Shown here piece by piece: positions 16,012 to 22,718 of a stretch of 24,628 nt of DNA. The notes under the pieces were generated by a model. That model saw nothing but the letters and a program-made list of their open reading frames with translations. It made no database searches and was not told the origin of the DNA. How positions within the stretch are numbered: position 1 is the stretch's first letter; each line of letters opens with the position of its first letter. Source of the DNA: Armatimonadota bacterium (GTDB taxonomy: Bacteria > Sysuimicrobiota > Sysuimicrobiia > Sysuimicrobiales > Humicultoraceae); contig JACQHU010000160.1 in assembly GCA_016198805.1 (NCBI GenBank), positions 1 through 24,628 of the forward strand, read 5' to 3'. The position numbers were made by a program, and so were the translations under genes.

Positions 16012-17504
16012 ACGCGCTGTCCCGTCATCATCAGGCCGAGGCGCTCCCGGTCTGCCTCGGCGCCGGAGACGATGCCGACGATCTCACCCGAGAACAGCAC
16101 GCCGATCCGGTCGGCGAGCGCCAGGATCTCGTCCAGATCCTCCGACACCAGGAGGATCGCCGCGCCGCGCTGCCGCCGCTGCAGCAGCACGGTATGGATC
16201 TGCTCGGTGGCGCTCACATCCAGTCCCGCGGTGGGATGAGACGCCACGATCACTTCCGGCCGCCCGGACAGTTCCCGGCTGAGGATCAGCTTCTGAATGT
16301 TGCCCCCGGACAGCAGCCGCGCCGGGACGTCGGACCCCGGGGTGACGATCTCGTACTCGGCGATCATGCGGCGGGCGAACTGGGCGATCGCCTGGCGGTC
16401 GATGACCGGTCCGCGCGAGAAGGGCGGGTAGCGGTACTGCTTGAGCACCAGGTTTTCGGCCACCGACATGGCGGGGACGATGCCCATGAGCATCCGGTCC
16501 TCGGGGATGTGCGCGACGCCGGCCTCGTGCAGCGCTCGGGCTGAGAGGTTCGTGACCTCGTGGTCCAGCAACCGGACGCGGCCGCTGCGGGCCGGCCTGA
16601 GGCCGGTGATCACTTCGACCAGTTCGCGCTGCCCGTTCCCGGCGATGCCGGCGATCCCGAGGATCTCGCCCCGGCGCACCGAGAACGAGATGCCCCGCAG
16701 CGCGGGGAGGCCGCGGTCGCTGAGGACCACCAGGTTGTCTGCCACCAGGGCGTCGCCATCCGGCGTGCGGGGGGCCTTGCGCACCTGGAACTCGACGTCG
16801 CGGCCGACCATCAGGCGCGCCAGGCTTCGTTTGTCAGTCTCGGCGATAGGCAGGGTGGCCACCACCCGGCCGCGGCGCAGGACGGTCACCCGGTCGGCGA
16901 TCTCCGTGACCTCATCGAGCTTGTGGGAGATGAAGATGACGGCGTGTCCTTCCTGCTTCATGCGCCGGAGGACGTCGAACAGGCCCCGCACCTCCTGGGG
17001 CGTGAGGACACTGGTCGGCTCATCCAGGATGAGCGCCTGGGCCCCGCGGATCAGCGCCTTGAGGATCTCCACGCGCTGCTGCTCGCTGGGCGAGAGTTGC
17101 CAGATGGCAGCCCGAGGGTCGACCGCGAGCCCGTAGCGGGCGCCGAGTTCCCGCACCCGCGGCTCGATCCGGCGCGCCGGCCGGACGAACCTCTCCCCGG
17201 GCAGCCCCAGCGCGATGTTTTCAGCGACCGTGTGTCGCCGGATCAGCAGGAAGTGCTGGGGCACCATGCCGATGCCCAGACCGATGGCGTCGCGGGGAGA
17301 CCGGATATGCACCCGGCGACCCCGAAGCCGGATCTCGCCGGCGTCAGGCTGATGAATCCCGTACAGGATGCTCATGAGGGTGGTCTTGCCGGCGCCGTTC
17401 TCGCCCAGGAGGGCGTGCACCTCGCCTGAGCGGACCTCCAGTGTCACGTGATCATTGGCAAGGACGCCGGGGAAGGTCTTGGTGATGCCCCGCAGGGAGA
17501 GCAT
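16008..17504 (-). CDS. ABC transporter ATPase with two nucleotide-binding domains, NupO/BmpA-like
   Basis: Cytoplasmic 498-residue duplicated ATPase energising the BMP/Nup importer. NBD1 has Walker A GENGAGKTT (34-42), a signature LSPSEQQ (137-143, where most relatives have LSVGEQQ) and Walker B LILDEPTS (158-165). NBD2 has a degenerate Walker A GIAGNGQRE (286-294), the intact signature LLSGGNIQK (397-405) and a Walker B ending VASHPTAG instead of DEPT. Asymmetry of this type is normal for the RbsA/NupO group, so one composite ATP site is likely catalytic. The lost Gly in the NBD1 signature is less usual. The start has only a weak GAAGG ribosome-binding site; hpt ends 72 bp upstream. Confidence 0.93.
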   Translation of the reverse strand: MLSLRGITKTFPGVLANDHVTLEVRSGEVHALLGENGAGKTTLMSILYGIHQPDAGEIRLRGRRVHIRSPRDAIGLGIGMVPQHFLLIRRHTVAENIALGLPGERFVRPARRIEPRVRELGARYGLAVDPRAAIWQLSPSEQQRVEILKALIRGAQALILDEPTSVLTPQEVRGLFDVLRRMKQEGHAVIFISHKLDEVTEIADRVTVLRRGRVVATLPIAETDKRSLARLMVGRDVEFQVRKAPRTPDGDALVADNLVVLSDRGLPALRGISFSVRRGEILGIAGIAGNGQRELVEVITGLRPARSGRVRLLDHEVTNLSARALHEAGVAHIPEDRMLMGIVPAMSVAENLVLKQYRYPPFSRGPVIDRQAIAQFARRMIAEYEIVTPGSDVPARLLSGGNIQKLILSRELSGRPEVIVASHPTAGLDVSATEQIHTVLLQRRQRGAAILLVSEDLDEILALADRIGVLFSGEIVGIVSGAEADRERLGLMMTGQRV

Positions 17505-17560
17505 GTCAGGCCCTTCATTCGTTGGCCTATCGCCGCTCCCTGCCCGTGCAGGTGTGCACC

Positions 17561-17576
17561 GCCCGCGGGGGCGGGC
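17561..17576. other. perfect GC hairpin just after hpt
   Basis: GCCCGC (17561-17566), four G, GCGGGC (17571-17576) directly abut the hpt stop codon, and a second small stem (GTGCA/TGCAC) lies beside it. No T-run follows on the minus strand. It may tune or protect mRNA between hpt and the ATPase gene rather than end transcription. Confidence 0.3.
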
Positions 17577-18134
17577 TCAGGTGGCTGCGGGCTGATGCAG
17601 GAGGTCCGCGTGGAGGACGCCGATGTAGGGCAGGTTCCGGTAGAGCTGGCGGTAGTCCAGACCGTAGCCGACCAGGAAGGCGTCCGGCACCTCAAAGCCC
17701 CGGTAACGGATCGGCAGGCCTTCCACGATCCGCCGGACCCGTTTGTCCAGCAGGGTGCAGATGGCCAGGTCGCCCGGATCCCGCGCCAGCAGGGCACGGA
17801 CCAGATAGGACGCGGTCAGCCCCGTGTCGATGATATCCTCGACCAGCAGGACGTGCCGGCCCGTGATCTCTTCATCGAGGTCCTTGATCAGCCGCACCAC
17901 GCCTGAGGGGCCTTTCCCTCCACGGTATGAGCTGATGGCCATGAAGTCGATGGCGACCGGAATGTCCAGCGCACGCGTCAGATCGGCCAGGAAGTACAGG
18001 CCGCCCTTCAGCACGGTGACCATCAGCAGGTCCCGGCCCGCGTAGTCCCGGCTGACCTCTTCGGCGATGGCGCGGACGCGCGCCTGAATCTGCTCCTCGC
18101 TCAGGAGCACCTCTTTGATCGGGAGGGCCGACAT
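17577..18134 (-). CDS. hpt: hypoxanthine(-guanine) phosphoribosyltransferase
   Basis: Purine salvage enzyme joining hypoxanthine or guanine to PRPP to give IMP or GMP. The 185-residue protein has the HPRT elements in order: VLKGGLYFLADL (41-52, PPi loop), MAISSYRGGK (65-74, flexible lid), the PRPP motif LLVEDIIDTGLT (96-107) and CTLLDKR with the purine-contacting Lys, then PDAFLVGYGLDY. This full-length pattern excludes short adenine or xanthine transferases, though xanthine activity cannot be judged. Its start shares one base with the stop of the upstream gene (TGATG). Lying first among the transporter genes, it implies imported bases are trapped as nucleotides. Confidence 0.95.
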   Translation of the reverse strand: MSALPIKEVLLSEEQIQARVRAIAEEVSRDYAGRDLLMVTVLKGGLYFLADLTRALDIPVAIDFMAISSYRGGKGPSGVVRLIKDLDEEITGRHVLLVEDIIDTGLTASYLVRALLARDPGDLAICTLLDKRVRRIVEGLPIRYRGFEVPDAFLVGYGLDYRQLYRNLPYIGVLHADLLHQPAAT

Positions 18135-18478
18135 CAGCGGGCGGAGACGGGCCGCAGGTCGTACTTGGCGAACAGGCTCCGGACGTCCCGGGCATACAGG
18201 ATCTTGACCCGGACGTCCGGATACAGTTCGCGCATCCGGCGAAGCTTCCGGTTCTTGCGGGTCACGAGGCTCTGCTTGAGGGTCGTCAGCTCCACGTACA
18301 GGTCGAGATCGGGAAGGTAGAAATCGGGGCTGAAGCTCTCGGTGACCCGCCCCTCGTCATCCCAGTAGAGGGGGAAGGACCGGGGTTCGTATTCCCAGCG
18401 GATGCCGTAGAAGGTCAGGATCCGCGCAAACTCCGCCTCGCTGGCGTGGGCGAACCGTACGCCCGCCGTATCCTCCAT
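18134..18478 (-). CDS. small PD-(D/E)XK nuclease-fold-like protein, function unknown
   Basis: 114 residues, first gene of the hpt/ABC operon. The N-terminal helix ASEAEFARILTFYGI with E14/E16, then FSPDFYLPDLDLYVELTT (D52 and E63) and a Lys-rich helix (TRKNRKLRRMRELYP) followed by VKILY resemble the core of PD-(D/E)XK nuclease-like proteins. The position expected for the catalytic Lys (ExK) is T65, so activity may be lost or the Lys may come from the following helix (K68, K75). I do not know a characterised homologue. The ATG has no Shine-Dalgarno; a strong promoter 8 nt upstream indicates a leaderless mRNA. The stop overlaps the hpt start by 1 bp. Confidence 0.78.
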   Translation of the reverse strand: MEDTAGVRFAHASEAEFARILTFYGIRWEYEPRSFPLYWDDEGRVTESFSPDFYLPDLDLYVELTTLKQSLVTRKNRKLRRMRELYPDVRVKILYARDVRSLFAKYDLRPVSAR

Positions 18479-18486
18479 TGCTGCTC

Positions 18487-18515
18487 AGTATAGGAAGGCA
18501 TCGCCCCGGATGCAA
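18487..18515 (-). promoter_or_regulatory. promoter of the nuclease-like/hpt/ABC operon, leaderless
   Basis: Minus strand: TTGCAT (18510-18515), exact 17-bp spacer, TATACT (18487-18492). Only 8 nt (18479-18486) separate the -10 box from the ATG, so transcription should begin at or within 1-2 nt of the start codon. Confidence 0.7.
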
Positions 18516-18572
18516 GCGCCGCCGGCCCGACCCCGCCGGGGCAGGAGCATAGGCGAAACCCCGAAAATCGTG

Positions 18573-18578
18573 CATAAT
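18573..18578 (+). promoter_or_regulatory. possible -10 box for the HEAT-repeat gene
   Basis: CATAAT lies within the 180-bp divergent region, about 80 bp before the ATG. No good -35 is visible at 16-18 bp. Confidence 0.3.
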
Positions 18579-18658
18579 AGCAGTGACTGGCTAGCGGTCC
18601 GCCCGGGGTGCGGTGCGCGGGCGGCGAGACCGTTTTCCAACGCTCAGGGGGAGGACAC

Positions 18659-19822
18659 ATGCCGGAGGCCACCAGGGCCGACGAGCTCCAGCGCTATCTC
18701 CGGCAGCTTGAGAGCCACGACGTCACCGTCCGCAGCGACGCTGCTCATGCGTTGGGGAAGCTGGGCGACGAGGCGGCGATCGATGCGCTGGCCCGCGCGC
18801 TGCAGGATCCGGACGAGTATGTCCGCAAGAGCGCGGTCATGGCCCTGCGGCGTATCAGCGGCCCATCGGCCGGCGAGGCGCTGCGGACGGCGCTGAATGA
18901 CCGGAGCGAGCAGGTGGTCCTCCAGGCTGTCAATGGGCTGCGGGACATCCGCGATCGGGGCGCGGTCGAGCCGCTGATCCGTGTGCTGGCCCGGCGCGAG
19001 CGCTCTCTGCAGTTGGCCGCGACCGAGGCCCTGGTGCGCATTGGTCCGGACGCCGTGGGGCCGCTCCTGACCGCGTTTGAGGACAAGGTCCTGCGGCGGA
19101 AGATCGGCACCCAGGTCATGAAGATCCTGGTGGAGGTCGGCTCTCGCGCGATCGATGCGCTGCTCCTGGCGCTGACCCAGGACAGCCAGGTCGTTCAGGT
19201 GACGGCCATCTCGGTCCTCGGCCGCGTCGGCGACCATCGCATCGCCAGGCCCCTGGTCGATCTGTTCCTGCGGGATCCCCGGATGCAGGAGGCGGTCGTG
19301 GCGACGCTGGCGCGCCTGGAGGAACGGGGCGTCATCGACGGTGGGGAGCCGTCCCACGCCGACCGCGAGATCTACCCGCCCAAGCTGGTCATCGAAGCGT
19401 TCTCTGGCCGGCCGCGCGGCGAGGTGGTGGAGCATCTGCGGGTCGCCCTGGAGAACCCCATGCCGAAGGTGCGCCGGTTCGCCCTGCGCTTGCTCTTCGC
19501 GCTGTTCGGGGAGGGGGCCGCCGATCAACTCATCACCTCGCTGGACGACGAGGACGTCGAGGTCAAGCGGCTCGCCATCCGGATTCTGGGCAAGCTGCGT
19601 GACAAGCGTGTCATCGACCCACTGGTGGCGCTCCTGCAGAAAGAAGGCGGAGAGCACATCGAAGAGGCCGTGTGGAACACGCTGAAAGTCCTGACTGACC
19701 TGCGGGAGTTTGAGCAGTTGCGCGCCCGCGTCGCCAAGGAGCGCGCTGGGAGCCGGCCGAGCGTCCGCAAGGTCCGCTCGCTGCGCGATGTGTCGCCCGA
19801 CTGGTGGCGGGAACAGGACTAG
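18659..19822 (+). CDS. HEAT-repeat (PBS lyase-type) protein
   Basis: A 387-residue protein made almost wholly of about 30-residue two-helix HEAT repeats, for example VRSDAAHALGKLGDEAAIDA, VRKSAVMALRRI, LQLAATEALVRIGPDAVGPL, VQVTAISVLGRVGDHRI and VKRLAIRILGKLRDKRVIDPL. A non-repeat insert with Pro and His (about 230-262, SHADREIYPP) splits the array. The end is polar and basic (RPSVRKVRSLRD, then SPDWWREQD). No catalytic motif, signal peptide or membrane segment. Such proteins are generally scaffolds; the partner is unknown. ATG 18659 is chosen for its GGGGGAGG SD (4-nt spacing) rather than an in-frame GTG at 18608. It heads a plus-strand series with cutA and surE. Confidence 0.85.
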   Translation: MPEATRADELQRYLRQLESHDVTVRSDAAHALGKLGDEAAIDALARALQDPDEYVRKSAVMALRRISGPSAGEALRTALNDRSEQVVLQAVNGLRDIRDRGAVEPLIRVLARRERSLQLAATEALVRIGPDAVGPLLTAFEDKVLRRKIGTQVMKILVEVGSRAIDALLLALTQDSQVVQVTAISVLGRVGDHRIARPLVDLFLRDPRMQEAVVATLARLEERGVIDGGEPSHADREIYPPKLVIEAFSGRPRGEVVEHLRVALENPMPKVRRFALRLLFALFGEGAADQLITSLDDEDVEVKRLAIRILGKLRDKRVIDPLVALLQKEGGEHIEEAVWNTLKVLTDLREFEQLRARVAKERAGSRPSVRKVRSLRDVSPDWWREQD

Positions 19823-19863
19823 CGCGTCAGTAGCACTTCGGAGTTCGCACGCCCACATCGCCG

Positions 19864-20217
19864 ATGGAACCCCTCGTCGTGCTGGTGACTGCCGGCAGCG
19901 CCGACGAAGCCGGCCGGATCGCGCAGGCGCTGGTGGACGAGCGCCTGGCCGCGTGTGTCAACGTGGTGCCCGGCCTCCGCTCGATCTACCGATGGCAGGG
20001 GCAGGTGGAGTCTGCGGACGAGACGTTGCTGATCGTGAAAACGACCCGCGACGTCCTGCCGGCGCTGACCGCGCGGGTGCAGGCGCTGCACTCCTACACG
20101 GTGCCTGAGGTGATCGCGTTCCCTGTGGTGGGCGGATCGGCCGCCTATCTGGACTGGTTGGGCGAGCAGGTGGGCTCCGCCGGCGCCCCTGCGGAGCGCC
20201 CATCCCGCGATGGCTGA
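19864..20217 (+). CDS. cutA: CutA1 divalent-cation tolerance protein
   Basis: 117 residues, PII-like ferredoxin-fold trimer. The CutA1 pattern is clear: VTAGSADEAGRIAQALVDERLAACVN (about 8-33), then SIYRWQGQVESADETLLIVKT (40-60) and YTVPEVIAFPV (78-88). It is associated with copper and other metal tolerance in E. coli, but its molecular role is unsettled. The last 15 residues are a variable tail. There is no close Shine-Dalgarno before ATG 19864; translation may depend on the upstream gene 41 bp away. Confidence 0.92.
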   Translation: MEPLVVLVTAGSADEAGRIAQALVDERLAACVNVVPGLRSIYRWQGQVESADETLLIVKTTRDVLPALTARVQALHSYTVPEVIAFPVVGGSAAYLDWLGEQVGSAGAPAERPSRDG

Positions 20218-20235
20218 GGCAGGGCCGCCGACAGC

Positions 20236-21000
20236 ATGCGCGTCCTGCTGACCAACGACGACGGCATCAACTCCCCCGGCCTGCGCGCCCTGGCCGAGAC
20301 GTTTGCCGCGCACCACGAGACGGCGGTGGTGGCGCCCGAACACGAGCGGAGTGCCACCGGCCACGCCATCACGCTGCATAAGCCGCTGCGCGCGATCCGG
20401 TACCCGGCCTATCCTCCGGGGATCGTGGCCTGGTCGACCAACGGGACCCCCGCCGATTGCGTCGTGCTCGGCGTCGGGGAACTGCTGGGGTATCGCCCCG
20501 ATGTCATCGTCTCGGGGGTCAACGTCGGCCCGAACCTGGGACTCGATCTCACCTACTCGGGAACCGTGTCTGGAGCCATGGAAGGCGCGATCCTGGGGAT
20601 TCCCAGTCTGGCGGTCTCCGTGACGTCGTTCGTGGACGTGCGGTTCGATGTCGCAGCCAGATTCGCCGAGTCCCTGGCACGTCTGATGGTGGCGCACCGG
20701 CTGCCAGACGACGTCCTGATCAACGTGAACGTCCCCAACCTGCCGGCCGAACGGCTGAAAGGGATCGCCTTCACCCGGCAGAGCAACCGCCGGTACCTGT
20801 CGCGGCTGGAGAAACGGACGGATCCGCGCGGGCGGTCCTACTACTGGCTGACGGGCGAGCGGGAGCCCACGAACGATCAGGAAGGCACCGATGGATGGGC
20901 GGTGGCCAACGGCTACATCTCGGTCACCCCGATTCACCTGAACATGACCGATGACCGGCTGCTGGAGGTGCTGCGCACCTGGGGGTTGACCGTGCCGTAG
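20236..21000 (+). CDS. surE: 5'/3'-nucleotidase SurE
   Basis: Metal-dependent phosphatase that releases phosphate from nucleoside 5'- or 3'-monophosphates. The 254-residue protein starts with the diagnostic MRVLLTNDDGINSPGL (metal ligands D8, D9), followed by VVAPEHERSATGHAIT (SATGH motif), TNGTPADCVVLG, and VSGVNVGPNLGLDLTYSGTVSGAMEG, split at residues about 94-119. C-terminal dimerisation arm YISVTPIHLNMTDD is complete. It lies 18 bp after cutA. It may work with the purine salvage genes across the window, but no shared regulation is visible. Confidence 0.96.
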   Translation: MRVLLTNDDGINSPGLRALAETFAAHHETAVVAPEHERSATGHAITLHKPLRAIRYPAYPPGIVAWSTNGTPADCVVLGVGELLGYRPDVIVSGVNVGPNLGLDLTYSGTVSGAMEGAILGIPSLAVSVTSFVDVRFDVAARFAESLARLMVAHRLPDDVLINVNVPNLPAERLKGIAFTRQSNRRYLSRLEKRTDPRGRSYYWLTGEREPTNDQEGTDGWAVANGYISVTPIHLNMTDDRLLEVLRTWGLTVP

Positions 21001-21040
21001 CCGGCGCGGAAGGAAATCTCCGCTTGACGCAGAATTCGCA

Positions 21041-21056
21041 CCAACGACGTCGTTGG
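21041..21056. promoter_or_regulatory. 16-bp perfect palindrome upstream of ftsE
   Basis: CCAACGACGTCGTTGG is perfectly self-complementary and lies in the 94-bp gap between surE and ftsE. A TTGACG at 21024-21029 could be a -35 element; the palindrome would then cover the -10 position, where no TATAAT-like box exists. Operator or activator site for the division operon is inference. Confidence 0.45.
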
Positions 21057-21094
21057 GCGTCGGAGTAGCGAGCACACCTTTCGTCGGAGCATCG

Positions 21095-21781
21095 ATGATC
21101 CACTTTCACGGCGTCGGCAAACGCTATCCCAGCGGTGTTGTCGCCCTCCAGGACGTCAGGCTTCAGATCGAGCCCGGCGAGTTCGTCTTTCTCGTCGGCC
21201 CTACCGGCAGCGGGAAGTCCACCGTTCTGAAGCTCATCCAGCGGATCGAGCGGCCGACGATGGGCCGGATCATCATCGACGGGACCGATCTCGGCCGGCT
21301 GCCCCCCGCGGAGGTGCCGCATTTCCGCCGCCGGTTGGGCGTTGTCTTCCAGGAGTTCAAGCTCCTGCCGGACCGGACGGTGGCCGAGAATGTGGCCTTC
21401 GCGCTCAGAGTGACCGGCGTCGATCCGCTGGGAATCATGCCGCGCGCGCGGTGGGCGCTGGAGGTGGTCGGCATGGTCGATCGGGCGGCCGATCTGCCTG
21501 CGAAACTCTCCGGGGGCGAGCAGCAAAAGGTGGCGCTGGCCCGGGCGATTGTCAACCGGCCGCCCCTGGTCCTGGCCGATGAGCCGACGGGGAACCTGGA
21601 CCCCGCCGCCGCCTGGGAGATCATGCAGTTGCTGAGTTCGATCAATATGCGGGGCGCGACCGTACTGGTCACCACGCACAACCCCACACTGGTGGACATC
21701 CTGCGGCGGCGTGTTATCGCCCTGCAGGCCGGCCGGGTCGTTCGGGATGAGCCTCGAGGCCTCTACAACGCCGCCATCTGA
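21095..21781 (+). CDS. ftsE: cell-division ATPase FtsE
   Basis: ATPase of the FtsEX complex, which activates peptidoglycan hydrolases from inside the cell. 228 residues: Walker A GPTGSGKST (35-43), Q-loop VFQEFKLLPDRTVAENV (84-100, typical of FtsE), signature LSGGEQQ (138-144), Walker B LADEPTGNLD (160-169) and H-loop TTHN. The start is ATG 21095 (MIHFHGVGKRYPSG, the family's usual beginning), with GGAG five bases upstream; an in-frame start at 21053 is unlikely. Overlaps ftsX by 35 bp. Confidence 0.96.
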   Translation: MIHFHGVGKRYPSGVVALQDVRLQIEPGEFVFLVGPTGSGKSTVLKLIQRIERPTMGRIIIDGTDLGRLPPAEVPHFRRRLGVVFQEFKLLPDRTVAENVAFALRVTGVDPLGIMPRARWALEVVGMVDRAADLPAKLSGGEQQKVALARAIVNRPPLVLADEPTGNLDPAAAWEIMQLLSSINMRGATVLVTTHNPTLVDILRRRVIALQAGRVVRDEPRGLYNAAI

Positions 21782-22718
21782 CGGCGTGGTCGGGCAGGCC
21801 CGCGGGCGAGTCGGCGCGCGAGCCCGCCGGGGCTCCCGCGCGTCCGCCTCCATCGAGATCCTGAGGGACGCCGCGGCCGGCCTTCGCCGCAATGCGCTCA
21901 TGGCTCTGGCGGCCACCAGCACCATCGTCGTGGCCCTGGCGGTCGCCGGCGGCGGCATGCTGGTCTCCGCCAATCTCGTCCACCTGGCGTCAATGCTCGA
22001 GGGCCAGGTGGAAATCGTCGCCTTCCTGCGGGACGGGCTCAGCCCGACCCAGCGGCAGCAGGTGCTGGCATCCATCTCGGCGTCCCCGGGGGTCCGCAGC
22101 GCGGTGATCGTCGACCGGGGGCTGGCACTCCGACGCCTGCAGCGGTCTCTGGGCACGCCATCCTCCATGAGCGACCTCCTGCCCTCCAATCCGCTCCCGG
22201 ATTCCGTTGAGGTCCGGGTCACTGATGCCGGACGGATCCGTGACGCGGCTGCGGGGATCCAGAAGATCGCGGGGGTGGAGGAAGTGATCTTCGGAACTCC
22301 GGTGGTGGACCGGCTCGTGGCGCTCACCCGCGCGGTTCGCCTGGCCGGGGGTGTGATCGCGGCCCTGCTGGCCGCCGCCGCGTTGCTCATCATCGTCAAC
22401 ACGATCCGGCTCACCGTATCGGCCAGGCGCCAGGAGATCGAGATCATGACCCTGGTGGGCGCGACACCCGGGTTCATCCGTGGTCCCTTCATGCTGGAGG
22501 GCGCTTTCCAGGGTGCATCGGCCGCGCTGGTCACGTCCATTGTGCTGGGCATCGGCTATGCCGGCCTGGCCGGCCGGGTCGCCGCCTCCCTGCCGTTTCT
22601 CCCGCTCCTTCCTCCTGAAGCGATCCTCCCGGCTGCGCTCGGCGTCGTCTGGATCCTCGGGATCGCCGTAGGGATCGGCGGCAGCGCGATAGGGCTGCGG
22701 CGGTACCTACGCGCATGA
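21747..22718 (+). CDS. ftsX: cell-division membrane protein FtsX
   Basis: Four-helix membrane partner of FtsE. The 323-residue product has a cytoplasmic N-terminus, TM1 (about 51-76), a large external domain (about 77-205, with VEIVAFLRDGLSPTQ and LPDSVEVRV), then TM2 (about 222-243), and TM3-4 towards the end. The loop TVSARRQEIEIMTLVGATPGFIRGPFMLEG, residues about 242-271, is the conserved MacB/FtsX coupling region. The ATG at 21747 lies inside ftsE and gives an unusually long Arg/Ala-rich cytoplasmic N-terminus (about 45 residues); GTG 21786, just after the ftsE stop, is an alternative. Neither has a good SD. ATGA overlap with the M23 gene downstream. Confidence 0.92.
   Translation: MSLEASTTPPSDGVVGQARGRVGARARRGSRASASIEILRDAAAGLRRNALMALAATSTIVVALAVAGGGMLVSANLVHLASMLEGQVEIVAFLRDGLSPTQRQQVLASISASPGVRSAVIVDRGLALRRLQRSLGTPSSMSDLLPSNPLPDSVEVRVTDAGRIRDAAAGIQKIAGVEEVIFGTPVVDRLVALTRAVRLAGGVIAALLAAAALLIIVNTIRLTVSARRQEIEIMTLVGATPGFIRGPFMLEGAFQGASAALVTSIVLGIGYAGLAGRVAASLPFLPLLPPEAILPAALGVVWILGIAVGIGGSAIGLRRYLRA

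Noticed and set aside
17561..17576. Rho-independent terminator after hpt
   Set aside because: The stem is perfect but no T-run follows, and the next genes on the strand are functionally linked.
18644..19858. 404-codon minus-strand frame opposite the HEAT-repeat gene
   Set aside because: Mirrors the HEAT gene exactly in extent and shows only Gln/Leu/Asp-rich shadow text.
20924..22552. 542-codon minus-strand frame opposite ftsE/ftsX
   Set aside because: Shadow of well-identified ftsE and ftsX; Ala/Arg/Ser-rich with no motifs.
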